NCBI RefSeq assembly: GCF_001611555.1
Contig: NZ_LSGP01000001.1
Location: 348,824 to 412,823 of the forward strand
DNA from: Anaerosporomusa subterranea
GTDB lineage: Bacteria; Bacillota; Negativicutes; Sporomusales; Acetonemataceae
Length of the DNA: 64,000 bases
Direction: 5' to 3'
Under the pieces are notes generated by a model that worked only from the letters and a program-made list of their open reading frames with translations, was not told where the DNA came from and did not search any database. Within the stretch, counting starts at the first letter, position 1; each line of letters begins with the position of its first letter. Positions 10,097-18,387 of this stretch are shown here, piece by piece. The translations under genes and the position numbers were made by a program.

Positions 10097-11743
10097 TTAG
10101 AGGGCGGCTTTTACCAGCTCCACCGCTTGCATTGGTACATAAACCTTACCAAGCTTTGCAGTGAATATGGTCAAACCCTCCATTTGCTTGGTTCTCTGAT
10201 CAATGATTATCGTGTTTGTGCTGAAGGGAAGTTCAGCGCGAACATTACCTTTTGTGACAACAAGACGTGGGTTTTCCTTATTCGATTGATCGATTTCTGT
10301 CTTAGCGCCAATGGCGGCAAACGCTTTATCGGCTTCAACAAATAATCGCTTGGTCGTGCTGGCAAGCTCAACTCCCAATCCTTTTGCGCTTATTTTAGCA
10401 ATATCGGTATTCTCGATCGTCCCTTTAGGGGCGCCAGGTCCAAAACCATACATAAACAAGTCTTCACCCGTATGACCGTTCGTCGTCCAGCCGATCACCG
10501 ATCGCTTTGAGATCATCGGGCCAACGGCATAGTTCATTTCGCCTTTTTTGGCTTTTTGCATGGTTGTGATTTCATCAGTCGTCAAGTCGGCGATCCCAAA
10601 ATATTTTTCCATGATATCCCGGATATTAGCTTCAGAACGGTTACCTGCCAACATCTTTTCAATGCCTTCACCGGTCAGCATGGCTTTGCGCAGCGGTGAG
10701 ACTAGGGCGCTATATGGCAGAGTATCATAATTTTTATCGGTGGATTTATTGCCAAGACTCATACCGCCATTGCCATGATCAGAGAAGGCCAGAACCAGAG
10801 TGTTACCATCTTTCTTGGCAAAATCCAATGCCGTCTTGACTGCATCGTCAAAAGCTAAGACATCACTGATTACACCCACAGGATCGTTCGCATGAGAAGC
10901 CCAGTCGACTTTGCTTCCTTCAACGAATAGGAAGAAGCCTTTATCATTCTTGGCGAGGATATCGATCGCTTTTTGCGTCATCTCAGCCAGTGAAGGCTCC
11001 TGTGGCTGAAGCTGTACGCGGTCAAAATCGTAAGCCATGGCATCTTCAGCAAACATACCCCAGACTTTTTTATTCTTTACCGCCAGCAGTTGTTCACGAG
11101 TTTCCACAAAATCATAACCTCGGGACTTCAGCACTTCAATCAGATTTTCACCATCTGTGCGTACACCGCCTTGACTCTTTGGCAACAGATATTGCTTACC
11201 GCCGCCAAACACTACATCAATGTTCAAATTAACCTGTTGTTCAGCAATATCATTGTAGTCGCCGCGATTGTGATTATGCGACGAATAGCCTGCTGGACTG
11301 GCATGCTGGATATTCGATGTAGCAATCAAGCCAGTCGATTTCCCTGCCAGTTTAGCCCCCTCCAACACGGAAGCAACCGGCTGATACTTCAATTCTTCGG
11401 CGAATGCTACGTCAGGCATACCTGCTCTAACTGGCAAAACGCCGATAAACTTGGAATTCGATTTGTTGCCTGTGGCGAATGCGGTTGAAGCCGGAGCGGA
11501 GTCGGTAATCAGCGATTCAGCACTATAGGTGCGAACCGAGCCGACGACGATTTCCTCCATAGCAAGCGGCTTACCTTTATACCAACGGGACACGGTGGTA
11601 TGGGTCGCGCCAGAACCATCAACCATCAGGACGATTACGTTTTTCGGTTTAGGCGCAGCCAGCGCCGGCGTCGGGAGGAACTGAGCCGCAACCGTCACCA
11701 ACAGCAAAAGAATGACCAGATGTCTGCCAAATAACTTGTTCAA
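10097..11743 (-). CDS. phoA: Secreted alkaline phosphatase with C-terminal stalk-like domain
   Basis: A 548-residue exported phosphomonoesterase that frees Pi from organic phosphates. The Sec signal peptide covers about residues 1-29 (cleavage after ALA). Metal and catalytic residues are visible: Asp in VLMVDGSG, nucleophile Ser in TDSAPAS, Glu/Asp/His in EGSKVDWASH, Asp-His in SDHGNGG and His in NGHTGED. The last 70-80 residues (NPRLVVTKG to the end) resemble the copper-amine-oxidase-N-type domain used as a stalk in this group. The TTG start follows AAGGAGGTA. A Pho-type box lies upstream on the same strand. Confidence 0.93.
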   Translation of the reverse strand: MNKLFGRHLVILLLLVTVAAQFLPTPALAAPKPKNVIVLMVDGSGATHTTVSRWYKGKPLAMEEIVVGSVRTYSAESLITDSAPASTAFATGNKSNSKFIGVLPVRAGMPDVAFAEELKYQPVASVLEGAKLAGKSTGLIATSNIQHASPAGYSSHNHNRGDYNDIAEQQVNLNIDVVFGGGKQYLLPKSQGGVRTDGENLIEVLKSRGYDFVETREQLLAVKNKKVWGMFAEDAMAYDFDRVQLQPQEPSLAEMTQKAIDILAKNDKGFFLFVEGSKVDWASHANDPVGVISDVLAFDDAVKTALDFAKKDGNTLVLAFSDHGNGGMSLGNKSTDKNYDTLPYSALVSPLRKAMLTGEGIEKMLAGNRSEANIRDIMEKYFGIADLTTDEITTMQKAKKGEMNYAVGPMISKRSVIGWTTNGHTGEDLFMYGFGPGAPKGTIENTDIAKISAKGLGVELASTTKRLFVEADKAFAAIGAKTEIDQSNKENPRLVVTKGNVRAELPFSTNTIIIDQRTKQMEGLTIFTAKLGKVYVPMQAVELVKAAL

Positions 11744-11785
11744 TGCAAATACCTCCTTAATGTAACCTATTTAATGCCTGTTTTT

Positions 11786-11839
11786 ATTTTGCCAGATAAT
11801 GGTCTGGAGGGTGTTACGGTTCGGTTAAGATCTGGTAAA
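11786..11839 (-). promoter_or_regulatory. Pho-type box and promoter of phoA
   Basis: Read on the minus strand: TTTACC (11839-11834), TTAACC (11828-11823) and GTAACA (11817-11812), each separated by exactly 5 bp. A weak -10, CAAAAT (11791-11786), follows 20 nt later. This is the 11-bp-period TTAACA pattern expected for PhoP binding. Confidence 0.75.
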
Positions 11840-11874
11840 GACCGCAGAAGACTTGCGTCTTTTTGGACGAGTTG

Positions 11875-11928
11875 TTTATATAGCTTTAACACGACCATAA
11901 CATTCCGCTATACGGCATATGCGATAAT
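11875..11928 (+). promoter_or_regulatory. Pho-type box and promoter of mgsA
   Basis: TTTATA (11875), TTAACA (11886) and ATAACA (11897) repeat every 11 bp. GATAAT (11923-11928) follows exactly 20 nt after the last hexamer. The box is back-to-back with that of phoA, 35 bp away. Confidence 0.7.
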
Positions 11929-11971
11929 AAAGGGGGCTTAGACAATAGTAATTTTGGAACGAGGAGAACAT

Positions 11972-12445
11972 ATGACGGCGAAATTAGTTCCGATGGAAAA
12001 GCAGAAAAGCATTGCTCTGATTGCTCACGACAATAAAAAGGTAGCTTTACTCGAATGGGCACGTTTTAACCGAGACTTATTGTCCCGGCATTTACTTTAT
12101 GCGACAGGTACGACCGGACACATACTCGCCACCGAACTTGATCTCGAAATAAGCAGGTTTGTCAGTGGTCCTCTGGGCGGTGATCAACAGGTTGGATCTA
12201 AGATAGTTGAAGGTGTGGTGGATTTCATCATTTTTTTCTGGGATCCTCTCGAATCACAGCCGCACGACGTTGATGTCAAGGCTTTGCTTCGTATTGCAGT
12301 GCTCTACAATATTCCAGTCGCTTGTAATCGAACGAGTGCCGATTTTCTTATTTCCTCTCCCCTGATGGACAAAAAATACAGCCGAATTGTTGATATTGAA
12401 TCTTCTTATCCTAGCAAGGCAGCACCACTAAAAATCGCAGAGTGA
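11972..12445 (+). CDS. mgsA: Methylglyoxal synthase
   Basis: The 157-residue enzyme converts dihydroxyacetone phosphate to methylglyoxal and free phosphate. It matches the family along most of its length, including AHD near the N-terminus, YATGTTG, SGPLGGDQQ with the catalytic Asp, and FFWDPLESQPHDVDVKALLR with the catalytic His/Asp. ATG 11972 follows CGAGGAGAA. The enzyme is known to be inhibited by Pi, and its promoter here carries a Pho-type box, so expression and activity would both rise when phosphate is scarce. phoH follows after 106 bp with no terminator seen. Confidence 0.93.
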   Translation: MTAKLVPMEKQKSIALIAHDNKKVALLEWARFNRDLLSRHLLYATGTTGHILATELDLEISRFVSGPLGGDQQVGSKIVEGVVDFIIFFWDPLESQPHDVDVKALLRIAVLYNIPVACNRTSADFLISSPLMDKKYSRIVDIESSYPSKAAPLKIAE

Positions 12446-12551
12446 ATGATGTGTTTCATGTACACTGGTTTCGCGAATAAATGATAATTAGAGTCCCGCC
12501 CCATTTTTGAAGACGCAGCAGATGGACGTCAAATTACGAAGGGGGATTTCG

Positions 12552-13937
12552 GTGGTCAAATGTTATGTGCTTGATACAAATGTACTTCTACATGCGCCCA
12601 ATGCAATATTTGCTTTCAATGAACATACAGTCGTAATACCTGAAGTCGTAATTGAAGAACTCGATCGATTCAAAAAAGAAGCTTCTGATCGTGGGGCTAA
12701 TAGTCGACATGTAAGCAGAGTGATAGATAAACTTCGACTAGAAGGGAATTTACTGGAAGGAGTCCCGCTTAATGAGGCAGGTGGCCTTCTGCGTCTTGAA
12801 TCGAACCACCTAAATACTGAGATGCCTCTGCACTGGAGCCGGGATAAAGCCGACAATCGTATTCTGCAGGTCTGTAAAGGGCTGATGGAATCTGGACAAC
12901 CAGCAATTCTAATTACTCGTGATACCAACTTACGGGTGAAAGCAACTATCCTAAAAGTCCCGGCTGAAGACTTCAGGAACGACAAGGTTGCGGATATTGA
13001 CAGTCAATATACTGGACGTTTAACAGTCTACACATCAGGCGAGGTTGTTAACGCCTTCCATAAAGACGACACCCATTGGATTGACCCCGCAAAATTATAT
13101 GTCTTTGATGAGACAGTCGGACTCCTTGTGCCCGCATCACTGGTAACCAATCAGTTTCTTGTTATCAAATCAACTGACAATGAACGTCACAGTGCATTAG
13201 GCCGATTTGATGGGCAAAAAGTTGTGCATCTTCGATTCCGGAATAGAAATCCCTATGACGTTATCCCACGAAATGTCGGGCAAATTTTCATGCAAGAATG
13301 TCTCATGATGAGTGCCGAAGAAGCGCCAATGGTAATTATCAAAGGTCCCGCCGGGACGGCAAAAACTTTTTACTCCCTGGCAGTTGGGCTATACAAGCAT
13401 ATGGAGGTACGTCCCAGAGAATACCATCACATTCTAATCTGTCGCCCGCACGCTCTTATGGACGAGACGCACGGGTTCTTGCCTGGCAGTGAATCGGAAA
13501 AACTTGAACCATACATGCGCTCAATCAAAGATAATTTATTCACGCTCTTATCAGGGGAATCTCTCTCCGAGGAAAAACATGTAGCGCAGGCCGAAGATAC
13601 AGTAAACATGATGTTCGAGAAACGAATTATTCAAACCGAGGCGCTTGCTTACCAGCGTGGACGTTCACTTCAGAAATACTGGGTCATATTTGACGAAATG
13701 CAAAACTCAACACCTAGACAAGCCAAAGCCGTTCTGACTCGCTCTGGACTCGGGACAAAGGTGATTCTTCTTGGTGACCCGGCGCAAATCGATAATCCGC
13801 TACTTGACAGCCAGTCAAATGGATTAAGCTACGCCGGCGAAAAGATGATGGGGTCGAAGCTGTGTTTCCAGGTGGCTATGCTTCCTGAGGAGTGCGAGAG
13901 ATCGCCACTGGCAGCAGAAGCGGCCAGCAGACTGTAG
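12552..13937 (+). CDS. PIN-PhoH family ATPase
   Basis: A 461-residue fusion of an N-terminal PIN RNase-like domain (about residues 4-150; acidic residues in VLDTNV, EELDRFK and SRDKADNR) and a C-terminal PhoH ATPase domain (Walker A GPAGTAKT at 265-272, Walker B-type FDEMQN). PIN-PhoH proteins have been reported to act as ATP-dependent RNases/helicases. GTG 12552 is chosen because GAAGGGGG (12538-12545) lies just upstream. It may be read through from the Pho-controlled mgsA, which would suit the PhoH name; this is inference. Confidence 0.88.
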   Translation: MVKCYVLDTNVLLHAPNAIFAFNEHTVVIPEVVIEELDRFKKEASDRGANSRHVSRVIDKLRLEGNLLEGVPLNEAGGLLRLESNHLNTEMPLHWSRDKADNRILQVCKGLMESGQPAILITRDTNLRVKATILKVPAEDFRNDKVADIDSQYTGRLTVYTSGEVVNAFHKDDTHWIDPAKLYVFDETVGLLVPASLVTNQFLVIKSTDNERHSALGRFDGQKVVHLRFRNRNPYDVIPRNVGQIFMQECLMMSAEEAPMVIIKGPAGTAKTFYSLAVGLYKHMEVRPREYHHILICRPHALMDETHGFLPGSESEKLEPYMRSIKDNLFTLLSGESLSEEKHVAQAEDTVNMMFEKRIIQTEALAYQRGRSLQKYWVIFDEMQNSTPRQAKAVLTRSGLGTKVILLGDPAQIDNPLLDSQSNGLSYAGEKMMGSKLCFQVAMLPEECERSPLAAEAASRL

Positions 13938-13942
13938 AATAC

Positions 13943-13991
13943 ACGGAACTTTGAAGACCGCAGCAATGTGCTGCGGTCTTCAAAGTTCCGT
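13943..13991. repeat. 23-bp perfect inverted repeat after phoH (probable terminator)
   Basis: Arms 13943-13965 and 13969-13991 are perfectly complementary with a 3-nt ATG loop. No T tract follows. It has the same design as the repeat after pyrG. The rest of the gap up to mfd (to 14207) shows no gene. Confidence 0.75.
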
Positions 13992-14207
13992 AAATACTCT
14001 GTAATATGCGTGGACTCGCCCGGCGCTTGCTAGCTTATGTGCTTCTTTGTAAATGTAAACTGGTTCTCTGTTGCTGCAGGACGCATTTCATGGTATTGTT
14101 AGGAATAGACTATTAGAAACAGCAAAACATAGCATGTGAGTACAGAGTTCCGCCGCCAATGTTGGTTTGGGCGGTCATTTCTGCTTGCCTAAAATGCCGA
14201 GGTGTGT

Positions 14208-17200
14208 ATGAGTTATTTATTTGATTTTCTCAACCAGGACAAATCGTTTGCTCGGGCGACCGCCGCTTATGCGGCAGATCGCTTTCAAACGATGATTTAT
14301 GGGCTGAGCGGTTCGCCAAAGAGTGCATTGATTGCCCATGGCTTTACGTGCAGTCCGCGCGCAACTCTGCTGATTACAGGATCGCAAGAGGCGGTCGAGC
14401 AATATCGGTTAGACTTTGAGACACTTTTACCAGGGGTGCCTGTTTGGGAATTGCCTGCCACCGATATTATTACCTTTTCGGCTGATGCCAAGAGTTTGGA
14501 TTTGGCTGCAAAACGGATGCAGGTCCTAAGCGTTATGGCTACAGGCAAACCGGTGATTGTATTGGCAACTGGCGAGGCCGCGATGCAGAAGGTAATCCCA
14601 CTAGCTGATTTCCTTAATAACCGCATTGTTTTGTCTGATTGCGGAGTGCTTGACCGGGATGAACTGTTGTCAACATTGGTTCGCTTTGGCTATGAACGGA
14701 CTGATGAAGTGAATTCTGTCGGTCAATTTGCAGCCCGGGGCGGCATTATTGATGTGTTTCCACTGAATCGCGATTGGCCAGTACGATTGGAACTATTTGG
14801 CGACGAAGTGGATTCGTTACGTGAGTTCGATCCCCATACGCAGCGCTCCGTCAGTTCTGTCTCAACGGTCGAGGTTTTGCCAGTCATTGAGCCAGAACAC
14901 AGTGGTAAGCTGACAGACCTATTTGCCTACCTGCCAGCTAAGGCAACAGTAATATTTGATGAGCCCTCACGGGTGAGAGAACAGCTGTCACGCTTAAGTC
15001 GCGAGAATCCAGCGATTAAAAAACAGGTTTGGGACTGGCAGAAGTTAGTCATTTCTGCTCAACAGCGCAACGTTCTTTATCTGTCTCTAATGGCGCAAAA
15101 GTCGCCTCATACTGAACCTGTTGAGATGATTAGTTGCACGATGCGCGGGATTGCCCCCTATCATCGGCAGATTGATTTATTGACAGAGGATCTGCGTGAC
15201 TGGCAAGCAAAGGGAACTAGTGTGGTTATTTTTATGTCCTCACAGGAGAAGGCTGCCGCCTTCAGCCAGTCTCTGGCAGAGGAAGGCTTGACAGTGATTC
15301 TCGGCGGCGCGGACACGAAGCCGGTGCGGGGGGCAACGCTGATTATGCCTGGTGGTATCAGTGGCGGCTTCGAATTGTCGCATGCAAAGTCGGTGTGGCT
15401 GGCGGAAAAGGATATCTTCGGTCGTCAAAAGCTTAAGCGTCGCATGCGAATTGCTAAAGACAAGCAGATCCAATACTTTCGGGACATTAATATTGGTGAC
15501 TATGTTGTGCACATCAACCACGGCATTGGCAAATATGTTGGGGTGGAGACTCTAGCTGTGGACGGAGTCCATAAAGACTATCTGTTCATCCGCTATGCGG
15601 GTGAAGATAAGTTGTATTTACCAACCGACCAAGTGCACATGCTGCAAAAATACATTGGCTCTGAAGGTGAAGTTCCGCGTCTAAGCAAGATGGGAGGCAG
15701 CGACTGGCTAAAGGCTAAGACTAAGGCCAAGGCTGCAGTTGCTGATATTGCGAAAGAATTGTTGGCTTTATATGCAGAGCGACAGGTGGCTAAGGGGTTT
15801 GCGTTCCCGCCTGACACAACCTGGCAGGCTGAATTTGAGGAAGCATTTGCTTATGAGGAAACCCCAGACCAGTTGACTGCTTTAGTTGAAGTAAAAGCAG
15901 ATATGGAAAAGCCGCAACCTATGGACAGGCTGCTGTGTGGCGATGTTGGCTTTGGTAAAACTGAAGTGGCCATCAGAGCTGCGTTTAAAGCTGTCGTTGG
16001 CGGTAAACAAGTCGCTGTACTTGTTCCCACCACGGTGTTAGCGCAACAGCATTTCCAGACGTTTAGTGCTCGCTTTGCCGGATTTGGCCCAGTGGTCGAT
16101 GTGATCAGCCGTTTTCGCAGCGCAAAACAACAAAAAGCGACGATCGCCAAACTGGCTGCCGGGCGAGTTGACATTCTCATCGGCACGCACCGCATACTGC
16201 AATCTGATGTGGCGTTTAAGGATTTGGGTCTGCTCATTGTTGATGAAGAACAGCGTTTCGGCGTTTCACAAAAGGAGCAACTGAAGCGGTGGAGAGCTGA
16301 TGTCGATGTCCTGACACTAACCGCTACGCCGATTCCCCGCACTCTTCATATGTCACTATCGGGAACACGCGATATGAGTATTATCGAGACGCCGCCGGAA
16401 GACCGTTTCCCAGTCCAAACCTATGTTGTCGAGTATGAAGAAACCATTATTCGTGAGGCGCTGCGCCGCGAGCTAAAGCGTGGCGGACAGGCGTATTTCG
16501 TTTATAACCGGGTACAGACGATTGACAAAATGCATGAACACCTCAGTGAGATGTTGCCAGACGCGCGTATTCGTACAGCTCATGGACAGATGCCGGAAGA
16601 GCTGCTAGAACAAGTCATGTTTGAGTTTTACGAAGGCCAGTTTGATATCTTAGTATGTACCAGTATTATCGAGAATGGACTCGATGTGGCGAACGCTAAC
16701 ACGATGATTGTCTATGATGCTGACTTCTTTGGCTTATCCCAACTGTATCAGATGCGCGGCCGGGTTGGCCGGTCGCACCGTATGGCATTTTCTTATTTTA
16801 CTTATCGACGTGATAAAATATTGACTGAAGTGGCGGAAAAGCGCTTGCAGGCCATTAAAGAGTTTGCTGAGCTGGGTGCTGGATTTAAGATCGCGATGCG
16901 TGATCTCGAGATTCGGGGGGCTGGCAACCTCTTAGGCGCGCAGCAGCATGGACATATTGCCACCGTTGGTTTTGAACTATACTGCCGACTGCTCGAAGAA
17001 GCTGTGCAGGAACTTAGGGGAGGCGGCCAAGTGATCGAAAAGCCGCCTGATCCAGTACTGGAGCTCAACACCGAGGCCTATCTTACCGGTGAATACATCG
17101 CCGACGCGATGCATAAAATGGAGATATATCAACGGATTGCTGCTATTCGTAATGAAGAACAAATTGTCGACTTAGTGGATGAACTGGTGGACCGGTTTGG

Positions 17201-17495
17201 CGATATGCCTGCCCCGGTACTGAATTTGTTGTCTGTGGCCAGAATCAAAAATTTGGCCCGGCTTTGTGGCATTCGTTCGCTGATCGAACGCAAAGATAGC
17301 TTAGAAATCCAGTTTACCGCGAATCCTAACGTCAATCCTAACGCGATTATGGACCTGAAGTCACGCTATCCTGGCCGTATTAGCCTGCTGCCCGGACCGC
17401 CGCAAAGCATCCGATTGAAGACGGCAAAACTAACGATGCCTGTGCTCGAATGGCTTGAAAAATTACTTGCTGCCATGTGTAATTTATCCCAGTAA
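14208..17495 (+). CDS. mfd: Transcription-repair coupling factor Mfd
   Basis: The 1095-residue DNA translocase removes stalled RNA polymerase at lesions and recruits UvrA. Visible in order are the UvrB-homology N-terminal module, the RNA-polymerase-interacting domain starting near GDYVVHINHGIGKY, a RecG-like helicase core with Walker A (GDVGFGKTE) and DEEQ box, the helicase C-terminal part (MRGRVGRS), and the C-terminal TRCF domain. ATG 14208 has GAGGTG 5 nt upstream; GTG 14202 is an alternative two codons earlier. It starts the conserved mfd-spoVT-yabM-yabN block. Confidence 0.97.
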   Translation: MSYLFDFLNQDKSFARATAAYAADRFQTMIYGLSGSPKSALIAHGFTCSPRATLLITGSQEAVEQYRLDFETLLPGVPVWELPATDIITFSADAKSLDLAAKRMQVLSVMATGKPVIVLATGEAAMQKVIPLADFLNNRIVLSDCGVLDRDELLSTLVRFGYERTDEVNSVGQFAARGGIIDVFPLNRDWPVRLELFGDEVDSLREFDPHTQRSVSSVSTVEVLPVIEPEHSGKLTDLFAYLPAKATVIFDEPSRVREQLSRLSRENPAIKKQVWDWQKLVISAQQRNVLYLSLMAQKSPHTEPVEMISCTMRGIAPYHRQIDLLTEDLRDWQAKGTSVVIFMSSQEKAAAFSQSLAEEGLTVILGGADTKPVRGATLIMPGGISGGFELSHAKSVWLAEKDIFGRQKLKRRMRIAKDKQIQYFRDINIGDYVVHINHGIGKYVGVETLAVDGVHKDYLFIRYAGEDKLYLPTDQVHMLQKYIGSEGEVPRLSKMGGSDWLKAKTKAKAAVADIAKELLALYAERQVAKGFAFPPDTTWQAEFEEAFAYEETPDQLTALVEVKADMEKPQPMDRLLCGDVGFGKTEVAIRAAFKAVVGGKQVAVLVPTTVLAQQHFQTFSARFAGFGPVVDVISRFRSAKQQKATIAKLAAGRVDILIGTHRILQSDVAFKDLGLLIVDEEQRFGVSQKEQLKRWRADVDVLTLTATPIPRTLHMSLSGTRDMSIIETPPEDRFPVQTYVVEYEETIIREALRRELKRGGQAYFVYNRVQTIDKMHEHLSEMLPDARIRTAHGQMPEELLEQVMFEFYEGQFDILVCTSIIENGLDVANANTMIVYDADFFGLSQLYQMRGRVGRSHRMAFSYFTYRRDKILTEVAEKRLQAIKEFAELGAGFKIAMRDLEIRGAGNLLGAQQHGHIATVGFELYCRLLEEAVQELRGGGQVIEKPPDPVLELNTEAYLTGEYIADAMHKMEIYQRIAAIRNEEQIVDLVDELVDRFGDMPAPVLNLLSVARIKNLARLCGIRSLIERKDSLEIQFTANPNVNPNAIMDLKSRYPGRISLLPGPPQSIRLKTAKLTMPVLEWLEKLLAAMCNLSQ

Positions 17496-17521
17496 ATGGG
17501 TGATTTGAATCTGTGAGCAAA

Positions 17522-17552
17522 TGAATAAAACCCTCCGACGGGATATATACTA
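17522..17552 (+). promoter_or_regulatory. Candidate sigma-G promoter of spoVT
   Basis: TGAATA (17522-17527) and TATACTA (17546-17552) are 18 bp apart, close to the sigma-G consensus TGAATA / CATACTA. The -10 ends 43 nt before the spoVT start. Bacillus spoVT is a sigma-G gene. Confidence 0.55.
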
Positions 17553-17595
17553 TCACTGAACACCTGTAAAAAACTGTAGAAAAGGGGGGATGCTG

Positions 17596-18165
17596 GTGAA
17601 AGCGACTGGAATTGTGAGAAGAATCGATGATCTGGGTAGAGTAGTTATTCCGAAAGAAATTAGGCGTACGATGCGGATTCGCGAAGGTGATCCTTTGGAG
17701 ATATACGTGGATCGCGAAGGCGAAGTCATTCTCAAGAAGTATTCGCCCGTTGGTGAGTTGGGCGATTTTGCTAAAGAATATGCTGATTCATTGTTCGAAG
17801 CCGTCGGTCATATTATCTTGATTGCTGACCGAGACAATATAGTCGCCGTCGCTGGTGCGTCTAAGAAGGAATTTTTGAACAAACCAATTGGTCAAGTTGT
17901 AGAGAAGGTGATGGAAGACCGTAAAGCGGTTCTCATCAATAATCCCAACGAACGTAAAAATACAAAAAGCGGCTGCATTATAGACTCAGATGATGATGAG
18001 CCGTGCAAGTTTACTGCCGAAGTTCTTGCTCCTATCGTGGTCGAAGGAGATGCCATCGGGGCCGTTATTATTTGCTCTCGTGAACCTAATACACAAATGG
18101 CTGAGATGGAGCAAAAACTTGCTGAAACAGCGGCAGGCTTCCTTGGGAAGCAGATGGCTCAATGA
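17596..18165 (+). CDS. spoVT: Stage V sporulation regulator SpoVT (AbrB family)
   Basis: The 189-residue forespore regulator modulates sigma-G genes. The N-terminal AbrB swapped-hairpin DNA-binding domain (ATGIVRRIDDLGR...IPKEIRR) covers about residues 1-50 and is almost identical to Bacillus SpoVT. A GAF-like domain makes up residues 55-185. GTG 17596 is chosen over the ATG at 17590 because AAGGGGGG needs space, and because family members start MKATGIVRR. It follows mfd as in Bacillus. Confidence 0.96.
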   Translation: MKATGIVRRIDDLGRVVIPKEIRRTMRIREGDPLEIYVDREGEVILKKYSPVGELGDFAKEYADSLFEAVGHIILIADRDNIVAVAGASKKEFLNKPIGQVVEKVMEDRKAVLINNPNERKNTKSGCIIDSDDDEPCKFTAEVLAPIVVEGDAIGAVIICSREPNTQMAEMEQKLAETAAGFLGKQMAQ

Positions 18166-18194
18166 ATGCTGAGGTAATGACGTAGCTTTGGAGC

Positions 18195-18224
18195 AAAGTA
18201 GCGGACAGGGAGTTCGCTACTTTT
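18195..18224 (+). terminator. Intrinsic terminator after spoVT
   Basis: AAAGTAGCG (18195-18203) pairs with CGCTACTTT (18215-18223), followed by T. A -10-like TATAAT at 18305-18310 downstream could start the next transcript. Confidence 0.75.
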
Positions 18225-18387
18225 CTATTGCCAGCTACTCGCGAGGATCAGGGTGTTGCATAACCGCATAGGGGAAAAGAATGGTAACGCTGACTCTATT
18301 CTGTTATAATAAGTGAGATATACGATGCCAATTGGTGCTAAAACCTTGGTATATTATGAGAGACAGATTTAGGAGAGGATGACTCGA

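Noticed and set aside
15851..16342. A 163-codon minus-strand frame inside mfd
   Set aside because: Ser/Thr/Arg-rich composition typical of a reverse-complement shadow; mfd is intact across it.
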